Assembly (NCBI GenBank): GCA_023014335.1
Contig: JAECYW010000002.1
Span: forward strand, 1,178,001-1,242,000
Direction: 5' to 3'
Length of the DNA: 64,000 bases
From: Galerina marginata
Lineage: Eukaryota; Basidiomycota; Agaricomycetes; Agaricales; Galerinaceae
The position numbers and the translations under genes were made by a program. Under the pieces are notes generated by a model. The model was not told the origin of the DNA. It searched no databases and saw nothing but the letters and a program-made list of their open reading frames with translations. Shown here piece after piece: positions 34,944 to 45,917 of the stretch (positions within the stretch are counted from its first letter, which is position 1; each line of letters opens with the position of its first letter).

Positions 34944-36932
34944 TCAACGGTCATGCTGGGCTTGTTCTTGAAGTGCATGGCGCCATTCGTGAGCGAGTTT
35001 GTCATAACACTCCGCAATGGGAGCTGTATTATAGACCCGGATTGCATCTTCCTTCTCGGCGGCCAGACATATCTTGCCGCTATTTTCGTCCCAAGTTATG
35101 GCGATCAACCCTCCTAACTTGTTCACGGTGTTGCCAACATATTCAGAAGATGTAATATCTTTGATGATAAGAGCCTCTGCTTTCGGGCGGTTTGTAACCG
35201 GAACACAGATTTCCTTGGTGGGGTATTGATTTGGGAAACGCGAAGTTGGAAAATGGAAGCGACGCATTCTGCAGAGGAGGCTCGACTCCGATATCCCTTT
35301 GTCTATTTCGAGATACAGAGTACGTTCGGTTCCAGGAAGGGCACGCTCGTGATACACACCGTTGTGACGATGGTACGCTTCTGGCTCTCTGTTGTATTCC
35401 CAACGGTCCATGGCTGTAGGATCGGGATCCGCTCTGAACCACCAGAATGTACAACCTTTAGGATTATCAGAAGGTGCGAAGATCCAAATCGTGGGTGGGC
35501 CATCTTCTTGGAGGCGAATATCAGGATGATCCGGGGCCATTTTTATTGGTGGTTCAGAATCTGAGATAACGACTTCGCCATGAAGTTGCCAATGATCCCT
35601 GCATTCCCATCTCCTCTTGGACGATACTTCGTGAATTTCGTCACTTGCGGGTAAATCATATGTTTCGAAGACCATGATGTCGCTTTCACCAGGCGTAGTA
35701 GAAACAGATCGGACGACCAGTATTCCACTTTGACAAGGGAGGTAACGAATTGCACGAATGCGATGGGGCTGGAGCATGGAGGAATGAGTCAAGGAATAGT
35801 CGTGGAAGATGTAAACTGACCATGCCAGCGTATTCTGTGACATCAGCACAATTGAGCATAACCCGAGCACGGGTGGCGAGTTCGATGATTTGAACCACTG
35901 ATCGTCCGGATTTATCCTCCACAAAAGCCATGCACGGCCCCGCGCCATTCATGAACAGGGTAGGCGAGTGGATTTCGGACTCGGTTTCATATCTCAGGAC
36001 GTCAACGAAAGGCGGGTCCAAATCACGCGCAACTCCTGTATACTCTCCAGTCTTAGGCCGAAGGTCTGGTCTGATCAAAATTTCCACTGGTTCCAAAGGC
36101 ATGTGGACGCTACATGCTTCATAAAGGAGAGGGTGATGTATGTCAACAGGCGTTCCATGATAGAAGTCGTTTATATTTTGCTGCAAACTAAACATCCGAA
36201 GTTCATCAGACAGACCAATGGAAAGTCGAAAGATAACTGACTTTGCCGGCGTCCCGTTTTTGAACCGCCTTCGGGTGTACGAAATCATGATCCCAGGTTT
36301 ACCGTCGTGATACATGTACTTTGCTTGCAAGTTAAAAACTTTGTAGAAAGTAGGTAGTCGGGCCAAGAGGCGAGAACCGTGCATAACGTCCAAGGCATAG
36401 ACAAGAATAAAAAACCGGAAGTTGCACCGATCCTTTACAGATGCAACGAGGAATTTTCCGCCTGGCAGTAGTTTCAAGTCTACTACTTTGTTCCTTGTCA
36501 TGAGGATTTTGTCGTCATTTATCCTTGGGAAACCCGCCCGCCAGAGTCGGTCAAGTGCACAGGCAGACGTGACGATCGTTTCAATCTCATAGTCAGTGCT
36601 TTTTGCCGTATACTTGAACGTGGGTCGGAGTTGGGTGACCGGGAGTTGTATTCGATCCAGAAAACGCTTCCAGATTACGGGTTCATGGGTGAGGATATAG
36701 AAAGCCTTGCAGGTCTGGAATACATTAGCATGGCTTCTACCGCAAAAAGTGTATCGACACTCACTAGTCGCATGCTGATTATCTCTTCAACGAGGAGGTG
36801 AGGGAACACATGGCCGAGAAAGACATCATCAGGGATTCGGGCAAAAAAACAGGGATTATCCCTGCTGAAAAACTGTCGGATGGCAGCATAGGCCAGTGGG
36901 ATTGACTTGAGAGACTCCAGCGCTCTGGACAT
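34944..36932 (-). CDS. F-box protein with beta-propeller-like C-terminus
   Basis: Probable substrate adaptor of an SCF ubiquitin ligase. After MSRALESLKSIPLAY the F-box reads IPDDVFLGHVFPHLLVEEI, then ISMRLV and, across a 50-base intron, KAFYILTHEPVIWKRFLDRI. The remaining roughly 550 residues have repeating short strands (LKLLPGGKFLVASV, RYLPCQSGILVVRSVS, LGGLIAITWDENSGKICLA) like propeller blades, but without clear WD dipeptides at blade ends. A second intron falls near 35768-35820 (AGM|PHRIRAIRY). The protein ends in a His/Gln-rich tail at 34944. No partner or substrate can be named. Confidence 0.78.
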
Positions 36933-37603
36933 GTCAACGAGTAGTGACCAGCACTGAGAAATAAACGAAGAAAAGATTGGGTTGGCTCATTGGAAGCAGC
37001 ACTGCGGTTCTGCAATATAACGAATTTCCTTGTGACAACAAAGGAAATGATAGCAGCGTTTTAGGCAGCGAGGTTTACATAAACTCGAGGAAGTACAAGG
37101 TGACCTTGTATAAAAAGACAAAGCAGGGACCAAATTAGGACAACAAATTGTCCTTCCAGTTAGACAGCGAAATCGCTATGATCGTTCCAAGTAGGTAGTG
37201 ATGTCGGAGTCAGACGGGGACGCGAGGCCTAGCCATGGTACTTATTCGTGTGGTCATTCACTGAGGTAGAAGCTAAGTAGTACTTAAGTAGGGTGACGAC
37301 CGAGAAGCCAACGCCGTGAAAAACAGAAAGTTACGTAATAAGTAGCCTGTAACTAATTTGTACCCACTGATTTCCGCAGGATTCCACCAAATTGAACGAA
37401 TTTTAACTAAAAGACGGCCCAATCTAGAGAAATGTCTCAACATACTTAGATACTTTATAACGTTTTCGAAGGATTTCCGAATAAGATAACCACCGTATGA
37501 GCGAAAAAATGTACATTCTCAAGATCCAAGCCTTCTGACCCGTTTTCTTTCTTTCTTTCGCAAAAATGGGTCTTTTGGACCTCCTTGAAAACAAGCAAAA
37601 CTG
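36933..37603. other. intergenic
   Basis: These 671 bases hold no recognisable gene. They precede the tRNA and include the F-box gene upstream region. Confidence 0.4.
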
Positions 37604-37729
37604 TGATGAGAGTGGGATTCGAACCCACGCCACAATGTGACCAGATTACATAATCTAATATTACGTGTTTACAGACATCAAATGTCTTGATCCTTAGTCT
37701 GGCGCCTTAGACCGCTCGGCCATCTCACC
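37604..37729 (-). tRNA. tRNA-Leu (anticodon AAG) with intron
   Basis: Read on the minus strand, the acceptor arm GGTGAGA pairs with TCTCATC, the D-arm is GCCGAGCGGTCTAAGGC, the anticodon stem CCAGA pairs with TCTGG, and the T-arm is GTGGGTTCGAATCCCAC. The long variable arm (CACATTGTG) and loop fit a leucine tRNA. The loop reads CT-AAG-G-A, giving anticodon AAG. A 45-base intron (about 37647-37691) interrupts it directly after the base 3' to the anticodon, the standard nuclear tRNA position. The discriminator is A. Confidence 0.93.
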
Positions 37730-38301
37730 GTTTTAAATTCTTCGAAGACAAGGCAAGATATACCCTTCGCGCTTCAAGGGCCGAGGTTGCTTTTTGACTA
37801 AATTTTCTTGGAAAAAAAAAAGGCCAAACTGAGAGTCACAATCTAAAAAATTTGAATCCTACTCACATTGAAGACTTTGCAAGACCTAGTGGTCTTCGGA
37901 CGAACGGTTGTATACTTGAATGTTCTCCCAATACTAGACAGTAAATGTCCATTACTCGAAGTTGCAATGCAGTACGTAGTTGATGCGAGTACCGGTAAAA
38001 AAAAACTGCGATGTCGACATTCAATTGAATGCGAGTTTGATACGCATATCGTAGACACGCATAAGAGGCAGGTATAATCAATACCAAAGCCACTGCCAGT
38101 GGTCTAAATCAAATGCCACAGACAGAGTTACCTCTACTCCCGAATACCTGGTATCACAGGAAAAGTAGAAGAAGGTGGTCCCAAGGGAAGGGTTTCGGAA
38201 AATCCGAAAGCTCTCTCCAGTAAAACATGTTTAGATCTTCTCCACAGATGAATTTAATCATTGAAAATTAAAACAGCCACCACACTGGGCTAAAGCTGTG
38301 G
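37730..38301. other. intergenic
   Basis: No gene is supported in these 572 bases. Short frames at 37843-38093 have no recognisable content and overlap in conflicting frames. Confidence 0.4.
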
Positions 38302-39897
38302 TCAGCAACCCACGCGGTTCATCTCGATTCTAACACCGCAAGCCCTCAGACGGTCCACTCTGACGGCCTGAAAGAGGTTAATTACCTCCCCAACATAATC
38401 CAGCATGAAGAAGACTGGAGGCGAGAGTTGTATGCTGGGACTTGACGGGCTTTTACTGGCCTCCCAGCGATTCTCAAGCATCTGGATGGCAGTCTCTAGA
38501 TCGTCGATACGACATACCAAGCATTGGAGCTTAGGGAGGAGCTGGCCTTTTGCTACTTCTTGCAAAACCGCCTTTGGTAGAAGGTGGTCTACTCCGACAT
38601 GGAGCATCGTCAACGAAGGCAGTGTAACGGCAAGCTGGGACACTGTCTCCTCGCTGAGATATATGTCGCTAATCTGAAGAACGTCGATGTCGCAAGATGA
38701 TCTGGTGAGCAGAGACATTAGAGCTTGCTGCGGAAAGCCCCTGGCATGGTTCACACTCGAAATATGGAGTTCCTTTACGCTTGGTATGAATAGGGGTTCG
38801 AGGAATGGACCCACGAGTTGTTCGCTTAGTCCTGGGCGGCCTAAGAAACCAAAGAAAATGGCCAAACGACGAAGGAATGGTAATCGTATGCGTGTTTTAG
38901 ACGCAGATTTGACGTCGTCTTCGTTACTGTGTGGCTCGATATTGAGTTGGCAGTCTTCGAGTTTCCTACACTGCTGCAGGATAGAGTGGATCTCAGATAC
39001 TTTTATCGGTGTATGGTGACAACAAAATCGAGTCAGATTGTTCCAGGTGAAAAAAGTAGCTTCCACTTCGAGGATATGTCGAAAATTGTGGAGTTCCATG
39101 TCTGTTACGAGAGGGGCTTGCCTGGAAAAGATAAAGTTGGTATCCTGCTTTCGGATTGACGGTAATGTATCGTCCATATATGTATCTCTTTCCAAGTGAA
39201 TGGACCTTAAACATGGGAAAGCGAGCGAGCTCGTAGCAAGGAAGGAGTATATCTGCGCTTCGGGTAGCCGCAGAACCAAATGAGAGAACCGCAAAGCGTA
39301 CGCGGCAACCAAACGCAGGAATACCACTTGCATCACCTCTTCGTGGTCAGGCGGAAACTCCTGTCGTGTCCAACGCGAAATTTCCAATGATAGGGGCTTC
39401 GAAGGCCCACAACGAGCAAACCACTGTTCTACCAGGTCCATCGTCTTGTACGGATTCAAGTTTCGCTCGTAGCGAAACACGACATCCGTCCATAATTCGG
39501 GAGTATTCAGCGCAACCTTGCGCCACCTGATGCACACATGGCACAGGGCGAGGGGGCTGCTGGTCCGACCTGGAGGCGGTAGGTAGGTAGGGAAGGCGCT
39601 GAATGCCAAGGTAAAAATGCAAGACATCAGCTCCGCGGGGAGAAACTTGTGTGGGGCGATAGCAATGTCGATTGACTTGATGACCTTCACGAGGCCCCGG
39701 CGTTTCTTGCGAGCAAATGACTCGCTCATGTTTGGGGTGGAACCGGTAATGTCAAGATCCAGTGCGAGGGCTATTTCTGCATCGAGCGCTGCTAGATCCC
39801 GCCTTGCAGCTGCTCGTCGCAGCCTGAGCACATTGCGTTCCTCGTCAGAGGGTACATCATTGGTTGCGAGCGCCCTGGGATCTAGGTCCGACAACAT
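38302..39897 (-). CDS. F-box protein of the Agaricomycete type with leucine-rich region
   Basis: Intronless frame of about 530 residues. The start at the ATG at 39897 (MLSDLDPRAL) is chosen because the upstream extension to 39939 begins with TTG. The N-terminus has a helical segment RRAAARRDLAALDAEIALAL, typical of mushroom F-box proteins, then the F-box HKFLPAELMSCIFTLAFSAF, LALCHVCIRWRKVALNTPEL and WTDVVF. Irregular leucine-rich repeats follow (FPCLRSIHLER, LPFLRRLAIFF, IPSVKELHISS, LPSLTMLHVGV). It probably acts as an SCF adaptor, with target unknown. It belongs to a large expanded class, so orthology cannot be given. Confidence 0.85.
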   Translation of the reverse strand: MLSDLDPRALATNDVPSDEERNVLRLRRAAARRDLAALDAEIALALDLDITGSTPNMSESFARKKRRGLVKVIKSIDIAIAPHKFLPAELMSCIFTLAFSAFPTYLPPPGRTSSPLALCHVCIRWRKVALNTPELWTDVVFRYERNLNPYKTMDLVEQWFARCGPSKPLSLEISRWTRQEFPPDHEEVMQVVFLRLVAAYALRFSHLVLRLPEAQIYSFLATSSLAFPCLRSIHLERDTYMDDTLPSIRKQDTNFIFSRQAPLVTDMELHNFRHILEVEATFFTWNNLTRFCCHHTPIKVSEIHSILQQCRKLEDCQLNIEPHSNEDDVKSASKTRIRLPFLRRLAIFFGFLGRPGLSEQLVGPFLEPLFIPSVKELHISSVNHARGFPQQALMSLLTRSSCDIDVLQISDIYLSEETVSQLAVTLPSLTMLHVGVDHLLPKAVLQEVAKGQLLPKLQCLVCRIDDLETAIQMLENRWEASKSPSSPSIQLSPPVFFMLDYVGEVINLFQAVRVDRLRACGVRIEMNRVGC

Positions 39898-40410
39898 CAC
39901 TTGAGTAGTAGGGGAACTGTGAAAAGGGGTTAGCAGCAACGCGCAACTGATTTGCGTTCTTACAGGTGATGGCGACGATTGTTGAAAATGGTATCCTTCG
40001 CGGGGTGCACGATCGGCGAGTTAATGCGGAACGTAGTCGTTGGAGACAAGTTAACTGGACTTACCCCAGGTCGACGAGCAAGTTGTTTAGCGCCGAGATC
40101 GGACGCTCTTACCAAGCAGGCGCCAACAATAATGTTGACCTCGACTGAACTGCACTAACACTCACAGAGTCACAGAACCATAGGTGCAAGACTTCTACAA
40201 AATTTAACTACAACGGGTAAAGATCCTTCATTTTGTTATGTACACGAGTCAGAATCCTGGACCACGAGCCACGGAAAACAAGACAGCCAACGAAATATTG
40301 TACAGAGAGCCATAAGCCAAAAGACGACGACAGAAAAGGGGAAAGGAAATACTACAGATAGGACAAGACGAAAGAAATTTAACAATCCAACAAGAGACGA
40401 ATGGAAGCGA
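39898..40410. other. intergenic
   Basis: About 510 bases between the F-box gene start and the stop of the Zn2Cys6 gene. Nothing beyond short chance frames is seen. Confidence 0.4.
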
Positions 40411-41181
40411 CTAGACCAAAGCTTCGCCAACAGTGAAATGAACATGGTCGCCTTCACCTAGAGTCAGTCTGACCGGAAGGCGGGGGTCAATCCTGACGGG
40501 AGCACTGGTGCCGACGAAGAAATCTCCACGGCTGAAATTACGGGTTATGGCAGCTGCCTCTTCTTCTGTGAGATTGCGTGGACGCTTGTTCGGCCGGAAG
40601 GTGGAGGAGGACGCCCCAGTGAAGGTGCCATTGTAGTCATAGTATTGTTGATGAGACAGGTTTGCAGTGCCCTGCAAGGTTGCATACATGGGAGGAGGGG
40701 CAAATTGGACGTTTGGGGCAGGTGCTGAACGAGAAGGAGCTAAGGTTGAAGGGCAAGTGTCGCGCAAGGATGAACGCACCAGAAGCAGTGTGACCCTGCT
40801 GTTCTTGAGCATCGGGATCGGGATATGCGCATGAAGCCCCCAAGCCCCGTTTGAGACAGCTCTGAAGATGGGTTGGAAGAGGAAAAAAAGGGGAGAAAAG
40901 CAAAGCGGACCTGACAAGGCAAGACCTCACTGCATCTTGTTTTGCCAGTGTGACAAGCTACACAGGCCCTCCGCACGGACGGTGCTTTCGCTGATTGAAG
41001 GGGAAATCAGACGGGATATGGATGAGATGGCGAGGAATATACGTTTTCTTGTACTTTCGGGGGGAACGGACTGGTTGTTGAGCTGGGCATCCTGCTGCTG
41101 CTGGAGTTGTTGCTGGAGTTGAGTAGTGTCGATGGACGGCGGTGCGTCCTGCGCCGGTTCGTCAGTGGGGATGGCCGACAT
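40411..41181 (-). CDS. small Zn(II)2Cys6 transcription factor
   Basis: Fungal zinc-cluster DNA-binding protein of only about 200 residues. The start is at 41181 (MSAIPTDEP), followed by a Gln-rich stretch. Across an intron beginning GTATATTCC lies the cluster RACVACHTGKTRC, then SEVLPC and, after a second intron, SCLKRGLGASCAYPD, giving all six cysteines with normal spacing. A third intron joins EQQ to APSRSAPAP. The tail contains NLTEEEAAAITRNFSRGDFF and ends GDHVHFTVGEALV. The usual large middle homology domain is absent, so regulatory partners are probably separate. It is head-to-head with a bHLH gene. Confidence 0.86.
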
Positions 41182-41346
41182 TTGGAGGAGACGGAGGTGC
41201 AATTTGCGGGCAACCACCGCTCAATCCGCCGTTACCATCCCGGCAACCGCCGTCGTCACGGTCACCGCTCTACCGGTTACTAACAAAGCCGGCCCCGGGA
41301 TCCGACCTCTTAATCGACTTGAGCTTTTGCTCTTTCTCCCAAAACC
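41182..41346. promoter_or_regulatory. shared intergenic region, Zn2Cys6 / bHLH factors
   Basis: The 165 bp between two divergent transcription-factor genes. It contains CCG-type triplets (for example CGCCGTTACC and CGCCGTCGTCACGGTCACCG), which resemble the half-sites bound by zinc-cluster proteins, so self-regulation is possible but not shown. Confidence 0.35.
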
Positions 41347-42157
41347 ATGTCCCATTCCCCGCTACTCCCCCCTGTCCCCTTTGCCGACTTTGAATTCACC
41401 TTCGACCCGTCCCTGTCCAATCTCTTTCCAAATCCACCACCACTGCCGTCCTCTGCAGATCTCTTCTCGCCCTCCGAGACCACAGATCTCCTCGGCTTCC
41501 TCGACAATTTCGGCGACTTTGCATGGGACTTTAATGGTGCTGCAAACGACTACGCTGCAGAACAACCGCTATACGATCATGTTCCCAGTACCGGCTGCAC
41601 CGTACTCAAACCCACATCTAAACACCATTCCGGAGCCGTCGACATCTAGCCGACCCAGAACCGGCAATCGCTCTGCGTCGGCTCGGGGAACTCATCAGCA
41701 GCAGGATGAACAAACTCAAATTCAATTCGACGTGCGGGGAACAAGCCAGACGCGCAGTACGACGTCAGAGTCATCCAGCGCGACCACACCCACATTTTCC
41801 GCCAGCGCCGATCCTCCTGCTCGCACAGCGGCCGCTCGTTCCAAGACTCTGCTGTCCACACCACAGAAGCGGCTCAACCACATCATGTCAGAACAGAAAC
41901 GACGCAATGCGATCCGCGATGGTTACGCCCAGTTGATCGCCCTCATGGCGCCTGCAGGGTCTGCCCCTGGGATTGGCATGCCCACGCGGGGGCGACCCAA
42001 GGGCTCCGGAAACCGGGGAAAAGGACAGACCAAAGGAAAGAGTGGCGTACTGTTCCGCGCGGTCGAATATTGCCGATGGCTCGAAGAAGGACGGGATTCG
42101 CTGCAACAAGAAGTCCTCAGAGTGGAGGCAGCCGCCGGCATTGGACCATTATCATGA
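41347..42157 (+). CDS. bHLH transcription factor
   Basis: The N-terminus (MSHSPLLPPVPFADFEF) is acidic and aromatic (DLLGFLDNFGDFAWDF), a plausible activation region. A 53-base intron (about 41537-41590) joins it to VPAAPYSNPHL and a Ser/Thr-rich linker. The basic helix-loop-helix begins at KRLNHIMSEQKRRNAIRDGY, with the E-box contacts His, Glu and Arg in place, and continues AQLIALMAP, a Gly/Arg/Lys-rich loop, and the second helix KSGVLFRAVEYCRWLEEGRD followed by a short zipper-like LQQEVLRVEAA. The loop is long (about 40 residues). The target genes are unknown. Confidence 0.88.
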
Positions 42158-42395
42158 CCCCATTCCATCCCCATGTCGTATTTCCCTCCGCTTTCGATGA
42201 TTCCGAGCCGCAGAATTATAATAATATACCACACCATATGGATCCTAGTGAAAAGTAACACAACCATATCATGTACTTCTAATTTACGGTTTTCGCAACT
42301 GAGCGTCTAGCTATTTTCGTCTTGCCGACAACGCGTCGTGTGGTTATGGGATCGCGACAAATTGGAATCACCTGACATTCAATTTAGAAAAACAC

Positions 42396-43211
42396 ATGCC
42401 TCCTCCACCTGTACCACCACCACCACGTCCATGGCCTCTCCCAAAGCTCCTCCTCCGCATCGACGACCTCGATCATGAAGGCACCGACATCTTCCTCGGC
42501 GCCGTCAATCCCAAGGTCGCTCTTCAAGAGGCCGTTCTCGCCAGCTTCAAGTGGCTCTATACCCCGACCACTGTGCCCAGGAAGTACGCCTTCCGTGCCT
42601 TTCCCTCATCACAATGCGTCATTAATGGCTTGCTCAGTGTGAGACAGATTTTGCTTGTCCTGCGTCCGATGGATGGTGTCGCCTTCACGTTTGGCACACA
42701 GTCGCACAAGGAAATTCACTTCTCCCTTGACTATTTCAAGAGTTCTGCCAGCAGGGCCCGCGACGAGATCATGGGTGTTCTCGTGCACGAAGTCGTCCAT
42801 TGCTTTCAACATAACGGCCATGATACGTCCCCAGGAGGATTGATTGAGGGGATCGCAGGTATGTTGCAGCCTTCCTTCTATTTCTGTTGACAGTCACCCA
42901 TCATTCTCCTAGACTTTGTTCGTCTCCGTGAAGGCCTTTCCCCTCCTCATTGGAAACGGACAGCTGGGGATAAATGGGACGCTGGTTACGAGAAGACAGC
43001 CTATTTTTTGGACTGGATTGAAGGCCGTTATGGAGTCGGTACCATACGCGAATTAAACGAATGGATGAAGGATAACGAATACCATCACCGCGTCTTCAAG
43101 GAGCTCACAGGCAGGCCTGTGCACAAACTCTGGAAGCTCTATTGCAAGGTTCTGGAAGAGGGAGAAATTAACAACGCATATGTCATTGTCCTGAAGGAGG
43201 ACGTTGTTTAA
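42396..43211 (+). CDS. basic-secretory-protein-like (PF04450-type) putative metallopeptidase, copy 1
   Basis: Single-domain protein of about 235 residues starting MPPPPVPPPPRPWPLPKLLL with no signal peptide, so probably intracellular. The family pattern is complete: LRIDDLDHEG, VRQILLVLRPMDGVAFTFG, HKEIHFSLDY, the zinc-protease-like VLVHEVVHCFQHN, PGGLIEGIADFVRLREGL, WDAGYEKTAYFLDWIE and GRPVHKLWKLY near the end. Two introns fall before VRQIL and after EGIA. It is the first of three tandem, same-strand copies. The plant members are secreted basic proteins with proposed peptidase activity; the fungal function is not known to me. Confidence 0.86.
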
Positions 43212-43644
43212 GTGGGAGGTTTACTCTCCCTCTCATACCTACCCGTTTTTCTGCTATATCGGAAGGTCTTTTAACATCTCAATTTATCTCTTTTATTCTG
43301 GACTGTCACTAGCTTTGTTGCGCCATGCTCAATGCTGCTTTGTGAATTCCCCGATACCTCCAGATGATCCGCGGCTGTGTTTGACAAGCCACTCGTCGTC
43401 TGTCAAAGCTGCGATGTATCTCATCGCAATCAATCAGTGTGTTTCTTCCTTTCCTCCTTTCATCATTGCTTGTCTAACGAAACCCACATGCTCCTTTTTA
43501 GCCTGTAACGATATTCCTAAGTGAGGCTGTGTTCATGCTGACTCTTTGTCTGATGGCGGCATGAATCAACCAACCGGGCAAGGTTGTCCAATGCACATCG
43601 CCTTTGCATATAAATAGTCAAGATCGGAATGAACACACCCTAAG
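43212..43644. other. intergenic between tandem copies
   Basis: These 433 bases separate copy 1 from copy 2. No gene is seen. They presumably carry the copy 1 3' end and the copy 2 promoter. Confidence 0.4.
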
Positions 43645-45312
43645 ATGCCCCCCATCACTGTATCGGAGACCACTCCACCGTGGCCCGTTCCCCAGATCAA
43701 GCTTCGCATCGATGACCTCGATCATGAAGGCGTCGAAATTTTTCTCAATGCCATTAACCCCAAAGATATCCTCCGTAGAGCTATACTTGCAAGTTTTCAT
43801 TGGCTTTACACACCAGAGACAGCCCCCCCAAGGTTTGTCTGCCAGATACAAAAACATCGAGCACACACTCACCACAGAGCGGTTGAAATGTTTTCGCAGT
43901 GTCGAAGAAATCCTTCTGATTCTGCGGCCGATGGGGGGTGTCGCGCATACAATGGGGTCCAAAACACACAAAGAGATCCATTTCTCACTTGATTATATTG
44001 TAACTTCGCAAAATCGTGCTGAGGATGAAATCACAGGGGTCCTCGTCCATGAAGTCGTTCACTGTTTCCAATACAACTCGAACTCTACCTGCCCTGCAGG
44101 ACTCGTCGAGGGTATAGCTGGTGATTATGTTTTAGAGTCGTTACGGTCACTCCCATGCTAATTTTCACCTTTTGAAGATTATGTGCGACTGAACGAAGGC
44201 TTTGCACCTCCGCACTGGCGGAAAAGCGGTGGAGATTGGTGTAACTGGGATGCAGGATATGATACTACCGCTTATTTTCTTGACTGGATAGAGAGGAAGC
44301 ACGGTGAAGGCACAATTCGGAAGCTGAATCAAAGGCTGAAGGACGGAAACTACACCAATGATTTATTCCGTCAAATCACAGGAGCAGATGTGGGACAGTC
44401 TGTGGAACGATTACAGTGCAACTTTGGGATTTGGTAATGGCGACGAGAGTTTCAACCGAAAGCCAGAAGCTGCAAGAACGACAGGGCCCCTAAAGACGTG
44501 GCCTGTTCCCAAATTCCACATTCGTGTCGAGGATATCGATCACGAAGGCATCGACGTCTTTTACGGGGCCATTAAACTAAAGGACGCGCTTCGTGAAGCC
44601 GTTATGGCCAGTTTTAATTGCTTGTACACATTGGAAACCGTTCCAACGAAGTCAGTCTTCTTCCCCTGCCTATGAATACACACAGGAAGCTAATCATGCA
44701 CTAATTGCAAGCGTCCAGCAGATCCTGCTCGTCCTTCGTCCAATGGGTGGTGTAGCGTACACCACTGGCAGCGCATCCCACAAGGAAATTCACTTCTCTC
44801 TCGACTACATCAAAGGGTGCGAATCCCGTGCTCGTGACGAAATTATGGGCGTTCTTGTGCACGAAGTCGTGCATTGTTACCAATACGATGGCCGTGGAAC
44901 CTGTCCAGGAGGATTGACAGAAGGGATAGCAGGCAAGATTCGGGATCTAGCTGCGATTTTTCAGACTTAGTTAGCTAACATCCTCTTTCTCCTGCTGGAA
45001 AACAGACTTTGTTCGCCTGCGCGAGAACCTTGATCCTCCTCACTGGCAGGAAACGAGCGATGGCTCTTAGGGATGCAGGTTATGACTACGACGGCATATT
45101 TTCTCCACTGGATCGAAAGCTTTGCTGGGAAAGATACAGTCCAGAAGCTGAACCGGCTTTTGAAGCAAGCCAAATACACGGACTCCATGTTTACCGAACT
45201 TACTGGGACACCAGTAGACGAGCTCTGGGCCAATTACGGCCGTCACCTCGAAGGAAAAGCAGACGGAGCCGAAGAAAGTGTGCGCAATTTTAGCGCGACA
45301 GCAGCTGGATAA
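43645..45312 (+). CDS. two-domain basic-secretory-protein-like putative metallopeptidase (copies 2 and 3)
   Basis: Copy 2 starts MPPITVSETTPPWPVPQIKL and holds HKEIHFSLDY, VLVHEVVHCFQYN, GLVEGIA|DYVRLNEGF and WDAGYDTTAYFLDWIE. Its end, GADVGQ, should be followed by LWNDYSATLGFG; that sequence is present one base out of frame (near 44399). In that frame no stop occurs before copy 3 (TWPVPKFHIRVEDIDHEG), so both domains may form one protein with a linker of about 20 residues. In the straight frame copy 2 instead stops at about 44437. Copy 3 has VLVHEVVHCYQYDG and GTPVDELWANYGRHL, but two single surplus T bases (near 45067 and 45087) interrupt it. Error or decay remain alternatives. Confidence 0.75.
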
Positions 45313-45917
45313 CTAATTCGAGATCTGGAGATATGTAGGAGACTCACCCGCTGTAGCCGCTTAAGTAGATCTCGGTACCATATCTCTGTCTCTCTCCCCC
45401 GCCAGGATTCTGGAACTCGGACGTGTTTGAGTTACGGCTCAACAGTTTAGCCTGTCGCAACACCCTACTGCAAGTGAGCAGTACTGGAACGGCGTAGTGG
45501 ATGGTTTTACGACGGATTTTCGGAGAAATCTAGCTGAGAATAATCGTGGGGCATGAGCGCATGTCCCGCCCACATCCATGGGTATGGAATCCTGGATCTG
45601 TCGAGCCACTCTTTCGGGTAACCCCAGCTAGAATAGGTAGTAGATACAGGGAATGCTTATAGCATTATAGGAAAAGGTAGACCGTAAAATAGACGAAAGG
45701 GAATTTACGAAGCAAGCCAGGGAGAAGAAAAAGGGTGTTCGATACAATATCAGTGCAGACGCCTATGATATAATATGATAATAAAAAAATACAAATGAAA
45801 AACTTGAGACTTAATGCAAGGATGTTCGACGAAAGCACTATGCCATGCGACAACAAGTTTGAATGAAAAGGAAAAAAGAGGAGAAACTTGGAGCGAATCG
45901 GAAGAAAAGGGAACAGC
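45313..45917. other. intergenic
   Basis: About 605 bases between the tandem array and the FCP1 stop. No gene is supported. The minus-strand frame to 45665 is an extension of an FCP1 reading in the wrong frame. Confidence 0.4.

Noticed and set aside
37604..37729. Reading the tRNA as two partial tRNAs
   Set aside because: The halves pair perfectly as one tRNA-Leu once a 45-base intron at the standard position is removed.
37843..38093. Short frames on both strands after the tRNA
   Set aside because: They overlap each other in conflicting frames and show no recognisable content or start context.
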